Shown here piece by piece: positions 47,470 to 60,031 of a DNA stretch of 64,000 nt (positions within the stretch are counted from its first letter, which is position 1; the number at the start of each line of letters is the position of its first letter). Both the position numbers and the translations under genes were made by a program. Source of the stretch: Ancylostoma caninum (taxonomy: Eukaryota; Nematoda; Chromadorea; Rhabditida; Ancylostomatidae); NCBI GenBank assembly GCA_037903475.1, contig JBAJFG010000563.1:744001-808000 (forward strand), written 5' to 3'. The notes beneath the pieces are model-generated. The model had not been told where the DNA came from, made no database searches, and saw nothing but the letters and a program-made list of their open reading frames with translations.

Positions 47470-49566
47470 ATGAACACCAACGATCTATCAGCAAACGTAC
47501 CTGTCTCGCCTAGTAACGCCACATTATCGAGTAGCGAGCGTAACAGAAAATACGGTCCACGAACCAATGCTCTTGAGGTTTGTCGTACAGGACGGTTCAG
47601 AACATTCGGATATTGCACAACCTGCATTCCAGACCCTTGCGGACGTTGATCTCACCGGTAGAACTATCCTCATCACTGGAACAACATCTGGAATCGGAAT
47701 GGAAACGGCTAGAGCGCTAGCACTCAAAGGAGCACAAGTCGTTATGGCTAATAGGAACATTGTGAGGGCTGAAGCTCTGAAGGCTCGGATACTTGCTGAA
47801 AAGGTCGGGAGTTCGCTATTGTTGTTGCTTTGGACCTCTAGCACTAGAAATATGATCGATTTAAAAGTTAGACCTTTACAGCCTGATGCCAAAATCGACA
47901 TGATAATGTGCGATTTAAGCTCGCTACAATCAGTACAGGCAGCAGCCAATGAGTACAAAGATCAGCACTGGTATGTATTGAAATTTATACCTAATATTAG
48001 GGTTTTTTTCACTACCTCTAAGACTTTTCGCATGAAAATACCTCTAAGACTTTTCTGCTGTGTAAACCAAGGTATCACAGTGCTTGATGTGATAGTAAAC
48101 CTTCCAAATTTCTGCAAAATACTCAGTTTTAATTGGTAACCATATTTCTCCAACTTTTTTTTCTCAAGTGGAGGCCTTGCTATGTTTAAGGCTCGATTTA
48201 GGCCTCTTCATGCTCTCATCCTCAATGCTGGCGTATTGTCACCAACTCAGAAAATGACCATCGACGGATTGGAAACTACATTCGGCGTGAACCATGTAGC
48301 TCACCAATACCTCGTCCGTGAGCTTCTTCCACTCCTGCGGCAGTCTAATGCAAGGATTGTTGTTGTCTCATCGTCCTCACATGGCCATACGGGGGTGAGT
48401 GTATTTTTCTTCCGAGCTTACTTCCTCTGCATTGCCGGTTCCGGAGAAATTGTGTTACTTCCTCTCTAAAAGCCACTGAGTTGTTTTTTTTGCATTCAAA
48501 TATGCGACATTGTGATGCGTGCTTCTAGTAATTAGATTTTTTTTTTCGTAATTTTAATACCTAAATGCGGAACACTTCATCTAGGCTGTAACTCGGCTTC
48601 CAGAGTTGTTAGCCTTATTTTGTTCGACCATCGTTTTGCTTACTCAGCTGCATAGATGCTTGCAAAGTGACGGTCGGATGAAGCTATTGGATTCACTCAT
48701 ATATTCCTGCGAGCATTCTTTAAAAGTAGAAAACCGTAGTAGTAACACAGAACTTTAATTTTGTCTTTTTTCTGCTCAATACCAATAAATACTAGCGACT
48801 CGTCAATAATTTCAGTGCACTTTTATTTCAGCTCAAGGCCGAAATGTCTCTGGATGAGAAGCTGCGGAAGTTATGCCCTACAGAGAGCACGGAGTTTGGA
48901 TACAAGTACGTTTTTTGCTCGCTTGCTGCATAATTTGATTTTTTTTTTAACTTTCATTCTTGAAGACTTTACGCCTACTCGAAGCTGTGCAATATCTTGA
49001 TGGCTATGAAGCTCCACAGAGAAGAGAATAAAAATGGTATCTCTGTGTATGCTATTCATCCGGGAATGATTGTCACAGGTTGGCGCTTGTTAGAATCATA
49101 TGTTTGTTCCATGAAAAAAGAAGATACAAATAATTTTTTCCTTAGGAACAGAATCATGAAAATTTTTGCAGATGCATTGCGAAGTTACGGACTTCTGGGA
49201 AAATTCGTGAAGATTTTCCAAAGACCATTCGCAAAGTCACTAGAACAAGGGGCAGCTACTTCAGTCTACTGCGCTGCATCGCCCGATGTGCTTGATGTAA
49301 GTAAAGTCTTAGAAGAAGGGCCCAATTTCGTTGCCTGGTAGAATTTTATAGTTGAAGCTTTTTTTGGCTTGTGATCCTTATTTCTCATAAATCAGATGAG
49401 CGGTAGATATTGGGAGTCGTGTTGGGATGCCGAGAGCAGCCTGGATGTGCCCCTAGCCAGAGACGAGGAGCTACAAGATGCGCTGTGGGAGAAGACTGAC
49501 AAGCTGTTAGATAAATACGAATCTAGTCGGCAGCCGATAAAGACAGTGTCTGAGGCAGGGAACTAG
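47470..49566 (+). CDS. WWOX-like short-chain dehydrogenase, copy 1
   Basis: NAD(P)-dependent short-chain dehydrogenase/reductase; substrate unknown, steroid or retinol-like compounds by family. Exons 47470-47577, 47633-47803, 47882-47970, 48202-48394, 48832-48905, 48966-49078, 49172-49296, 49396-49566 give 347 aa. Motifs in order: cofactor site TGTTSGIG near residue 50, DLSSLQSVQ, NAG in LHALILNAGV, FGVNHVAHQYLVRELLPLL, active-site S in VVVSSSSHG, catalytic Y-x-x-x-K as YAYSK, then AIHPG and RPFAKSLEQGAATSVYCAA. The closest family I know is WWOX, but there are no WW domains: the N-terminus is a 36-residue Ser/Thr/Asn-rich leader. No signal peptide or membrane span is evident. A paralogue with identical intron positions lies at 56859. 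Confidence 0.93.
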
Positions 49567-49740
49567 TGCATGTGTACATGAGATATATCTTGCGTTAGGG
49601 CAGTTTGTGATTATTGTTTTAAATCCTCGTTTGTATGCATTGACAAATTTTAATGGAGCTAGGTTCAAGCCGAATAGGAAATTGTAAGGGACTCATCTCG
49701 TTCAGAAAAGATTATGTTATGGACCGTGGGAACGGTCCAT

Positions 49741-49780
49741 AACATAACATAACATAACATAACATAACATAACATAACAT
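49741..49780. repeat. (AACAT)n microsatellite beside a hairpin
   Basis: Eight uninterrupted AACAT units. Just upstream, TTATGTTATGGACCGT pairs with ACGGTCCATAACATAA across a short GGGA loop (about 49710-49745). Confidence 0.9.
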
Positions 49781-50000
49781 CCTTATTCTTCATTATATTT
49801 TATCATCTTATTCTTCTGCTTTTCTGCAGCGCATCTAACTTAATTGTGGATGGTATCTCGAGGCGGATGGGGAAGGTGAGGCAAATCACAGTTGAACTAC
49901 AGTCAATTTTTTGGATGGACCCTTTTTGCCCCTCCGTAGGAAATGAAAATTTGAAGTCTCTCCTGGGCCCTGATGCATCATTGACATTATCCTTTGCCTG

Positions 50001-50107
50001 GATGCATCATTGAGATTACCCAGGGTAGACATGCTGACGCTCCTCTTAACGATGTGTAAATTTTTGTGATGCTGACGCGTTTACCCTGGGTAATCTCAAT
50101 GATGCAT
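50001..50107. repeat. Foldback element
   Basis: GATGCATCATTGAGATTACC then CAGGGTA (from about 50001) is inverted as TACCCTGGGTAATCTCAATG then ATGCATG (to about 50107). Arms of about 38 bp, loop of about 30 bp. A third partial copy, ATGCATCATTGACATTATCC, lies at about 49972. Confidence 0.85.
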
Positions 50108-51235
50108 GCCGCCCCTTGACAGACATGTTAAGCTACCAAATTTACCTTTTACCTGTCACCCATTAATATGTTCACCTATACTTGACGTTGTCTATCTCAG
50201 CTGCTACTCGTACCCATGGGTACGAAGTTACCGTGAGGGTGGAGGAAGGGCGAGGTGGAAATGGGTAATTGCACCAATCGAAGAAGTTGGTGCAGACTGC
50301 CTTTCCCACATGAGGCTCCATGCAGGAGCATGGAACTGCCCTCACTTTTACTTTTTGGCCTTTGATCTGGCTTTGAAAAGCGAACTCGCCGATAGATTCT
50401 TTCTAACATGAGATAACTCCTGTAATGAATAATAATTAGGTTAAGCAACGGGATTTTTTGCCCCTAGTTAGGTAAACATACGGCTGCCGTCAGTTGCACT
50501 AAGTGTGAGTGCTCATCTACTCGTCGAATTGTCTATTGTACCTCGTTATCCCAGTTAACCTCTTACCGCAACTACCTCGGCTCTCCGTTATTGTACCAGA
50601 CAGCAGTTTGGATTACACATGCTTCCTTTTCATTATCATGGCTGACTTTCATAGATGAGCTATCATTTTTTTGCTTATCCCTAGAACGCCGATCATGACT
50701 GCCTACCGAAAGGATTGAAAAAAAGGGGGGGGGGGGACGGGAACTTACTGCAATTCTCCAATAGTCTACTGGAAAACAGTAAGTAAGCGTATTCAGCATT
50801 AATTGTCAGCATTATTATCAAGTACTGCTGTTGTGTTCAACTTATCTCGGTGATTGCTTCAATTTTTATACGATTTCAAGCCTTTAACATATCTGCCTGT
50901 TTAATACTTAACATGTACGGCATAGAAATTACCTGTATTGATCTATTGCAGTTATCAGAAAATTGTTCGAATTACCTTGACTTATACCAGATTTCATTGT
51001 CCATTTACCCTACATACGATTGACTTTAATCTCAATGCTAACTTTGACATTATTTTACATTGTACTTAAATCTGTAAGCATTGTTAGAGTCATTTGATTA
51101 ATAGTCAAGTGTGAACTGTATAGCTATACATATATGTTTCAGTAACAATTTTGAATACTTTGTGGTTCATCATTGACATGATTAAGAGATGATGTGCCGT
51201 TCATTATACTTTGATTGATGTGCGAATTATATAAC

Positions 51236-51860
51236 CGCATCATCATTATCGCCACTATTACTACTACCATCACTACTACAACTGCATCTACTACCTTCAC
51301 TGTCTCCAGTACCCCGATTGTCACTATTGCCACTACTTCCACTACCAGCAATACCTACAATAGCAAAATTACCTTAACTATCACCACCACTAGCACCATC
51401 ACCACTAACGCCACTACCATTACTTCAATCACTCTTCAGTACCACCAGTACCCTCACTACCTCTGCTACTCCCACCCCCCCCCCTTCGCAAACCCGTCCC
51501 CCCCTCGTCCCCCTTAACACCTCCGCTACCATGGATCCACCGTGAGCACTACTACATCCCCTACTACCTCCACTAACACTACTTCAATCATCAACGCTGC
51601 CTTGATCATTACCTTTACCACCATCCTACTCTCACTACTTCCACTATCTCCATTATCTCCACTACCACCACTATCTCCACTACCAGCACTAACACTGCCA
51701 CCAGCACAGTAACCACTAACAGCATTTCGATCATTACCTCTTTCACCACCTCTGCCTCCACTACCTTTAGTACCACCCTTAACCCTACCACTTCCACTGC
51801 CACCACTACCTGCACTACCCCCACTATCACCACTTATATCACTACCATTACTGTCTACAC
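51236..51860. repeat. Degenerate ACY trinucleotide tract
   Basis: About 600 bp made largely of ACT, ACC and CCA triplets on the + strand, interrupted by C-runs at 51475-51500. Open frames here (Thr-rich on +, Gly/Ser- and Val-rich on -) arise from the repeat and are not genes. Confidence 0.85.
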
Positions 51861-53269
51861 AGCAACTGCTACGGTTTGATTTGAAGTGGGCACACGCTTG
51901 CATCGAAAGAAGGACCAAATTGAGCGGACAGGTTTTCCTACATTGACTATGTTGAGCTCTTAAAATGACTATCACTGTGGAAAGGTGAGACAGTATAATG
52001 ACGTTTGAAGAACGTAGAAAATGCTAAAGGGCCACAAATTGAGAAAGAAAAGAATATCTATACTATGCAGAATCCGAAGGGAGAGCTCCCCAAATGTAAG
52101 GTTTCGGTACACAGTAAACACCATCGTCCTCAGTGAAAATGTGGACGGTTGTCACCTTCACAGAATAACAAATCAGCTTACATTGTTGCGGTGCCTATTA
52201 CTTCGCATTCCATAGCCATCACTGGGAATTAATAGTCCAGGTAATATCTCTAAAACTCACCTCTATATCGGTTCGGTACATAGGGTCAGCCGTATAAAAC
52301 ATCATTAGATTATTTACGGACCACAGCTGAGATTTAACGACAGGACAAGAAAGAATTTGATACATTAACAAATCGTAGCAGAAATGGTTGAGATTTTCTG
52401 GACGGGGGTAAGCTTAGGCCTTCCTGAGGAACTTCAGCTGCTTCATACTCATTATCATCTGCTACCCACAAAAAGGGAACAGTTGCAAAAAAAAGTAAAC
52501 AGTAATTAGTAATAACGTCTGAAAAGAAACGCTCGGTTCAATACAGTATATTGATTGGGCATTGGATCGATATCAAACATTGACTTTTTGGTCTTTTATT
52601 AGTAAAAATCATTGCAGGCTGATAAATCAGTGGCGAACTATCTTACTCTATATAAAGCGCAGACCCCCCCCCCCATCGCCGCGCGAGGGATGACAGGTCA
52701 CGCTGTCATTGATCCACTCGCCTCGCCCCACCTCTTTTGCCCGCCGCCACGGGCTCAATTGCGAAAATTGACACGCCCAATGACACGCCCATGTATATGT
52801 ATGTGTACAACATGGAAATCTTCAATTAGGACATCTGATTTGCAACGAAAACGGAATATCTTGGATCTTTAAAGCAGAATTGGAGAACCACTGATGAAGC
52901 GAGTGTGATTTCGCAACCAGAGCCGTGAATCATCCAAATACAGCAGAGCTGTACGGAAATTTTCGCTGCACTCCTTCTAAAGCATTAAGTAGTAATGGCA
53001 ATTAGAAATTAACGGTCAGGGAAACAAGGAATGGCCTCCAATATTGTGCTTACAAAAATAGGAATAGAAGTTAGCGCAGTTTATTCCTGTTAAAAGCTAA
53101 TTGTGCCCGAACCATAACAATTTCGACTTTCAGCGCTATCCCAAATGAAAACGACTTGACCACGTTTGGACCTCTGCTGCTACTCATACAAGGGACCATG
53201 TAAAAGCTCTTTATATTGAACATAATGAGAGTTAACCTCCAAACCGTTTAGGAGCTACGCAGCTTCGCA

Positions 53270-53333
53270 GAAAATCACTGTCATCCGCGAAGCGCGGCGA
53301 AGCTGCGCTTCGTGTGGATGACAGTGATTTTCT
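53270..53333. repeat. Hairpin at left edge of satellite
   Basis: AGAAAATCACTGTCATCCGC pairs with inverted GTGGATGACAGTGATTTTCT; the inner part is AGCGC/GCGCT-rich. It ends about 8 bp before the first satellite unit. Confidence 0.85.
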
Positions 53334-53340
53334 AGAAATT

Positions 53341-55970
53341 ACCTAGCCCTGAGGCAACGTGGCACACGGGTCCGAGTCAGAGCGCCGCGAAGCGGCGCTC
53401 TGGCTCGGGGTAGTTTTTTTTCAGAGTTTACCTAGCCCTGAGGCAACGTGGCACACGGGTCCGAGTCAGAGCGCCGCGAAGCGGCGCTCTGGCTCGGGGT
53501 AGTTTTTTTTCAGAGTTTACCTAGCCCTGAGGCAACGTGGCACACGGGTCCGAGTCAGAGCGCCGCGAAGCGGCGCTCTGGCTCGGGGTAGTTTTTTTTC
53601 AGAGTTTACCTAGCCCTGAGGTAACGTGGCACACGGGTCCGAGTCAGAGCGCCGCGAAGCGGCGCTCTGGCTCGGGGTAGTTTTTTTTCAGAGTTTACCT
53701 AGCCCTGAGGTAACGTGGCACACGGGTCCGAGTCAGAGCGCCGCGAAGCGGCGCTCTGGCTCGGGGTAGTTTTTTTTCAGAGTTTACCTAGCCCTGAGGT
53801 AACGTGGCACACGGGTCCGAGTCAGAGCGCCGCGAAGCGGCGCTCTGGCTCGGGGTTTTTTTTTCAGAGTTTACCTAGCCCTGAGGTAACGTGGCACACG
53901 GGTCCGAGTCAGAGCGCCGCGAAGCGGCGCTCTGGCTCGGGGTAGTTTTTTTTCAGAGTTTACCTAGCCCTGAGGCAACGTGGCACACGGGTCCGAGTCA
54001 GAGCGCCGCGAAGCGGCGCTCTGGCTCGGGGTAGTTTTTTTTCAGAGTTTACCTAGCCCTGAGGTAACGTGGCACACGGGTCCGAGTCAGAGCGCCGCGA
54101 AGCGGCGCTCTGGCTCGGGGTAGTTTTTTTTCAGAGTTTACCTAGCCCTGAGGTAACGTGGCACACGGGTCCGAGTCAGAGCGCCGCGAAGCGGCGCTCT
54201 GGCTCGGGGTAGTTTTTTTTCAGAGTTTACCTAGCCCGGAGGTAACGTGGCACACGGGTCCGAGTCAGAGCGCCGCGAAGCGGCGCTCTGGCTCGGGGTA
54301 GTTTTTTTTTCAGAGTTTACCTAGCCCTGAGGTAACGTGGCACACGGGTCCGAGTCAGAGCGCCGCGAAGCGGCGCTCTGGCTCGGGTTTTTTTTCAGAG
54401 TTTACCTAGCCCTGAGGTAACGTGGCACACGGGTCCGAGTCAGAGCGCCGCGAAGCGGCGCTCTGGCTCGGGGTTTTTTTTTCAGAGTTTACCTAGCCCT
54501 GAGGTAACGTGGCACACGGGTCCGAGTCAGAGCGCCGCGAAGCGGCGCTCTGGCTCGGGGTTTTTTTTCAGAGTTTACCTAGCCCTGAGGTAACGTGGCA
54601 CACGGGTCCGAGTCAGAGCGCCGCGAAGCGGCGCTCTGGCTCGGGGTTTTTTTTTCAGAGTTTACCTAGCCCTGAGGTAACGTGGCACACGGGTCCGAGT
54701 CAGAGCGCCGCGAAGCGGCGCTCTGGCTCGGGGTTCCTTTTTTTCAGAGTTTACCTAGCCCTGAGGTAACGTGGCACACGGGTCCGAGTCAGAGCGCCGC
54801 GAAGCGGCGCTCTGGCTCGGGGTATTTTTTTTCAGAGTTTACCTAGCCCTGAGGGAACGTGGCACATGGGTCCGAGTCAGAGCGCCGCGAAGCGGCGCTC
54901 TGCTCGGGGTTTTTTTTTCAGAGTTTGCCTAGCCCTGAGGTAACGTGGCACACGGGTCCGAGTCAGAGCGCCGCGAAGCGGCGCTCTGGCTCGGGGTAGT
55001 TTTTTTTCAGAGTTTACCTAGCCCTGAGGTAACGTGGCACACGGGTCCGAGTCAGAGCGCCGCGAAGCGGCGCTCTGGCTCGGGGTTCGTTTTTTTCAGA
55101 GTTTACCTAGCCCTGAGGTAACGTGGCACACGGGTCCGAGTCAGAGCGCCGCGAAGCGGCGCTCTGGCTCGGGGTAGTTTTTTTTCAGAGTTTACCTAGC
55201 CCTGAGGCAACGTGGCACACGGGTCCGAGTCAGAGCGCCGCAAGCGGCGCTCTGGCTCGGGGTAGTTTTTTTCAGAGTTTACCTAGCCCTGAGGCAACGT
55301 GGCACAGTCCGAGTCAGAGCGCCGCGAAGCGGCGCTCTGGCTCGGTAGTTTTTTTTCAGAGTTTACCTAGCCCTGAGGCAACGTGGCACACGGGTCCGAG
55401 TCAGAGCGCCGCGAAGCGGCGCTCTGGCTCGGGGTAGTTTTTTTTCAGAGTTTACCTAGCCCTGAGGCAACGTGGCACACGGGTCCGAGTCAGAGCGCCG
55501 CGAAGCGGCGCTCTGGCTCGGGGTAGTTTTTTTTCAGAGTTTACCTAGCCCTGAGGCAACGTGGCACACGGGTCCGAGTCAGAGCGCCGCGAAGCGGCGC
55601 TCTGGCTCGGGGTAGTTTTTTTTCAGAGTTTACCTAGCCCTGAGGCAACGTGGCACACGGGTCCGAGTCAGAGCGCCGCGAAGCGGCGCTCTGGCTCGGG
55701 GTAGTTTTTTTTCAGAGTTTACCTAGCCCTGAGGCAACGTGGCACACGGGTCCGAGTCAGAGCGCCGCGAAGCGGCGCTCTGGCTCGGGGTAGTTTTTTT
55801 TTCAGAGTTTACCTAGCCCTGAGGCAACGTGGCACACGGGTCCGAGTCAGAGCGCCGCGAAGCGGCGCTCTGGCTCGGGGTAGTTTTTTTTTCAGAGTTT
55901 ACCTAGCCCTGAGGCAACGTGGCACACGGGTCCGAGTCAGAGCGCCGCGAAGCGGCGCTCTGGCTCGGGT
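53341..55970. repeat. 88-89 bp satellite, about 30 units, each with hairpin and T-tract
   Basis: Tandem array starting ACCTAGCCCTGAGG and repeating every 84-90 bp. Each unit reads ACCTAGCCCTGAGG(C/T)AACG, then TGGCACACGGG, then a stem CCGAGTCAGAGCGCCGC / GCGGCGCTCTGGCTCGG with a GAA loop, then GGTAG and 7-9 T, then CAGAGTTT. I counted 30 starts. Units are nearly identical; the differences are C/T at one site (GAGGCAAC near both ends, GAGGTAAC in the middle), T-tract length, and small deletions (54901, 55240, 55308). The last unit stops at CTCGGG before TATAGATAATC. Open frames across it follow the repeat. Confidence 0.97.
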
Positions 55971-56858
55971 TATAGATAATCTGGAGTTAGTATAAAATTC
56001 ATGGTTCGGGTTGATTTACATTTTGTCGAAGCTATGTAAGCAATGAGTGTCCGAAATCGAATTCGAGGCTGTAGACTTCGACATACTGTGGAAAGTGAGC
56101 TGCTGTGTGCGAATATAAGGTCATTTCATGAACGATCGATGCGAAACCTAGTTTTCCATTATTGACTATTCCGGTATGGCATACCCCCTACCTAACTCCT
56201 GCGCCAAGTTCTTCAGTATTTCACATTCGATTCATTCATCTGCATATGGAATCCATATCTATTCTGCTTTTCTCCACACCTAAGAAAAATCTGGAATCCG
56301 GCGATGCACAGGCAAGGCAGACCTTGACTCACACTGCTGCACCTTGAGGTCAAGGTCTTTTTTTCTGTTCGAGGCAGTTGCGTTGGATGCAGTATGTCGC
56401 TTATTAATGTTTTCCTAGAAACTAAAAACCTCATAATATGGCCAGGAATTCATCCTGAACATCCATTCTTCTTGTTGCGAAGATCATTCCTCAAGGTTCT
56501 TTGCTCTCTAGTTGACTCTCATGAGATAATGACCGATTCTTTGATAAGGTTTGCGCATGATTGACGTCTAGGTGCGTGCCCCACTTCTTTTTGCATGACG
56601 AGATGCATTCAAGTCTTTCTAATCTGACACAACAATTATTGTTTCTTTGTTGCTACCACTTTTCCCGTACTTTATCTGTAAGTATCAATGCAGATTCCGC
56701 CTCTCCTTGCGTAGGAATGTCCGCATTTTGTTTCAGTTTCTAACATTTTGCTTGCCATGGTTTTTTTCTTTTTGGATTTTTTTGCGGTCTTTCGTGAAAT
56801 CAATATTAGCCACTTCAATCAATGTCGGGTTCGTCCTCATGACGATATTTGAAGGCCG
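55971..56858. other. Upstream region of dehydrogenase copy 2
   Basis: About 890 bp between the satellite and the copy 2 start. No gene seen. The stretch TCGGGTTCGTCCTCATGACGA just before the ATG resembles the corresponding stretch upstream of copy 1 (CTTCGGGTTCATCATCACGA), so the duplication reaches into the 5' flank. Confidence 0.6.
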
Positions 56859-59037
56859 ATGAACTCCAACGATCTCACAGCCAACGAACCTGCGACGGCT
56901 AGTACCACCACGACATCAAGCAGCGAGCGCACCAGGAAGTTTGGACCGCGGACAGATGCTCTCGAGGTTTGTTTACTTAACTGCATTCTATGGAATACCA
57001 GAAAATTAGGTAATGTGCACTCCAGACAATTGCGGATGTTGATCTCACGGGTAAAACTATCCTTATCACTGGAACGACGTCGGGAATAGGAACGGAAACG
57101 GCCAGAGCGCTAGCACTCAAAGGAGCTCATGTCGTTATGGCGAATAGAAATATTGTACAATCTGAAGCATTGAAAGCTCGAATAATTGCTGAGAAGGTGA
57201 GCAGTGTTTAGTACGTAATTGCTGCTTATAAATGTTGTTCGGTTGAAAAAAAAAGAAAAAACAAAAAAAAACTATGCTTCAGGGTGATCGTAATTTCATA
57301 CTTTCATATTACAGCCTGATGCCAAAATCGACATGATAATGTGCGATTTGAGTTCACTGCAGTCAGTGCAAGCAGCAGCGAGGGAGTACAAGGAGAAAAA
57401 CTGGTATGTACTGTACTTAGAAGTTGCTGTGTTAAAATATTTGCATTTACTCGTTCATTCCTCGACATTAGTGCCGAGTAAAGTAAAGGTATACCATAGG
57501 GAAAATGAGGTAAAACGCCCCGAAATTCAACAGCGGGATATCTATGTATTTCACATACTTCTTTACGGTACAATATATGTACATAATATTCAGTTCTAAG
57601 CTTGAACTCTAAGTTTCAAGTTGACTTCAATTCCGTTGTTCTAAAGAAGTTGTATTCAAAGCAACATATTAATAGTAAGGAAAAGATGTCTTTTTTTATT
57701 CAATTTAATTTTGTTTTTATATTTTATTCGTTTTTATACTTTATTTGTTTTCGTATTTTATTTATATTTTGTGATATATTTTATAATTTATCTGTTTTCG
57801 TTGATACTCTTCTCGAATTCGGAGCTTGATTCAGGCCACTTCATGCTCTAATCCTCAATGCGGGTGTCTTCTCACCAACACAAAAAATGACCATCGATGG
57901 ATTGGAAACCTCGTTTGGTGTGAATCACGTCGCCCATCAGTATCTCGTCCGTGAGCTTCTTCCACTGCTAAGGCAGTCGAACGCGAGGATTGTTGTCGTC
58001 TCATCGCATTCGCATAATCATACAGGGGTAGGTATCCTCTCACGACGTGGGTTTAACCCATCTGAATTACCTCTCGGCAAGAGACCAAAATTGTTTTAGT
58101 TGAAGCCTGAGATGTCTTTGGACGAAAAACTGGCAAAATTGTGCCCAAAGGAAAGCACAGAGTTTGGATACAAGTAGGTAATTTTTACTGGCATCATCAC
58201 TCACAATAGGCGCCGAATGTGCAGCCGGCTGTCCTGCATTGTGGACCGAGAGCGCGTATTGTATCGATTGGGACCGCATTTTGTATCGATTAGTCGCAAC
58301 CGCGTCGCTCGACCGCAATGCTAAGGAACTGTTTGCAGCATTCGTCAACAGATTTGGATCTACATATGTAATTTTAAATTTTATAGGCTTTACGCCTACT
58401 CGAAGCTATGCAATGTTTTGATGGCTATGAAACTTCATAGAGATGAAAACAAGAATGGAATCTCAGTATACGTTCTTCATCCAGGAACTATGATTGGTAC
58501 AGGTTGGTGTCCGATAATGTCTTACATGGAAATAATTTAGTTGTTTTACGTACAGGCAAGGTAATGGTGATTATTGTAGATATTTCACGGAGCTATGGAT
58601 TTCTGGGAAAATTCTGGAATATTGTCTCGAAACCATTTACCAAATCATTAGCACAAGGAGCAGCCACCAGTGTCTACTGTGCTGCATCACCTGATGTGCT
58701 CGATGTGAGATTTTACCAGGAAATCTAGATATCAGCCATCTGAATTTCATCTGCACTTTTATTCAACCATACTTTTTATATGTACATACGCCCGAAAGAT
58801 CCCATTACACTTATCACGAAAATTAACTTTTTGAATTTTTTTTGAAATCCACTTTTTACATCGTAGATCAGCGGCAAATATTGGGAGTCCTGTTGGGATG
58901 ATGAGAAGAACCTGGACGAGCAGCTAGCCAGGGACGAGCAGCTACAGGATGCACTGTGGGACAAGACTGACAAGCTGTTGGATAAATACGAATCTAGTCG
59001 ACAGCCAATCAAGAAAGCGGACGCAGATGGGAACTAG
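56859..59037 (+). CDS. WWOX-like short-chain dehydrogenase, copy 2
   Basis: Tandem paralogue of the gene at 47470. Exons 56859-56966, 57026-57196, 57315-57403, 57835-58027, 58100-58173, 58387-58502, 58580-58704, 58867-59037 give 348 aa; every intron falls at the same codon and phase as in copy 1. Motifs are kept: TGTTSGIG, NAG in LHALILNAGV, VVVSSHSHNHTG, YAYSK, HPG, RSYGFLGKFWNI and KSLAQGAATSVYCAA. One extra residue lies after HPG (HPGTMIGT against HPGMIVT). The C-terminal part differs most (DDEKNLDEQLARDEQL). The leader is again Ser/Thr-rich (ATASTTTTSSSERTRK) and there are no WW domains. Both copies look functional. Confidence 0.93.
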
Positions 59038-60031
59038 CAATACACTGCACCTGAATTTTGCTGCCAGTACGATTCTGCGATACCAGCCACGGCTATTCAG
59101 GTTCAGGCCATTCGTAGCCGCCTGCACACAGCTCATTAACCTGGTTAGGAACCATATCTTATGCTGTGGAATTTTTTTTTGCTGGTTGTTGCTTTAAACC
59201 TTACATCTCTGGATATATTTTAATAGAATGTACCAATTACTAAGAAATTACAGCTTGTGATAAATGTATGTCCTATTCCGTCTAGGATTTCATGAAATCA
59301 TGTTTCTATACTGTTGTTTTTCGTCATAAATCGAAGAAACACTCTATGACTGTTCATATCTACTCATCCTTACGGGTGATGGTTTTTTTTGCATTCACTA
59401 ATATTTTATAGGTGAAGTGGGCGTTCTCTGAACTTGCGATTGCCTCGTACACTCCCTGTTCATTGTATTAAAGTAGTTGTTCATGTTCTGTTGCAGAGCT
59501 TGATGAAAAGTAGATACACTTCGGCAGTGTCAGTGGGGGGACGGATCTCTCGTCGTCTGGCAGTTGTCCTTCACTTTTTTAAATGAACTCAAAGACAATG
59601 CCCATGGTTACACTTACTTTTTTGATCACGCACAATATCACCTTTCAACCACCATTTTCGTAACTGTGTTAATTCCGAATAAACATTTTTTTTTGTTCAA
59701 ATCATGATTTTGTGAGAAAAAACTTCCACTCTCACAGGCAAAGTGGACTTCATTGCTTGTCTACTCGAGAGTGATGTTCCACTACCTATTTGCATGAGTA
59801 TAATCATGGATCGCGGGCGCTAATCGTGAGTGCACCACACAGTAAATGTTGACATGATAGTATTCCCTGCTACGTAACACTTGGGCACAGGAGCAGTTGC
59901 ATGTGAGTAAATAGTGCGCACTCTGCTCAATTAGGCAAAGCACTGACTGAAGTGAAATGTTAATTATCAATACAGTCACAAAATATAAATAAAAGGCGCC
60001 ACATACGTCCTACTATAACGATTATCACATA
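59038..60031. other. Gap between convergent genes
   Basis: About 1 kb with 3' ends on both sides (dehydrogenase copy 2 and Asterix). AATAAA at about 59679 may serve the + strand. No gene seen. Confidence 0.5.

Larger units (their letters stand above)
49567..53340. other. Intergenic, low-complexity rich
   Basis: Between dehydrogenase copy 1 and the satellite. No gene seen. Contains an AACAT pentamer repeat, a foldback, an ACY-rich trinucleotide tract, G and C homopolymers (50721-50734, 52663-52673) and, at about 53270-53333, a hairpin bordering the satellite. A GT-rich promoter-like block was not recognised. Confidence 0.5.

Noticed and set aside
49138..49171. Dehydrogenase exon 7 starting at CTTAG|GAACAG
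   Set aside because: Gives an immediate stop in phase. The TTTGCAG acceptor at 49171 fits both phase and the paralogous exon of copy 2.
51139..51975. Thr-rich and Gly/Ser-rich frames
   Set aside because: Direct consequence of the degenerate ACY tract; no start context, introns or family.
53715..55437. Repetitive protein frames (SLPSPEVTWHTGPSQSAAKRR repeats)
   Set aside because: They follow the satellite unit exactly, begin and end at repeat irregularities and have no splice or family support.
53341..55970. CRISPR array
   Set aside because: Units are contiguous with no variable spacers, and the genome is eukaryotic.
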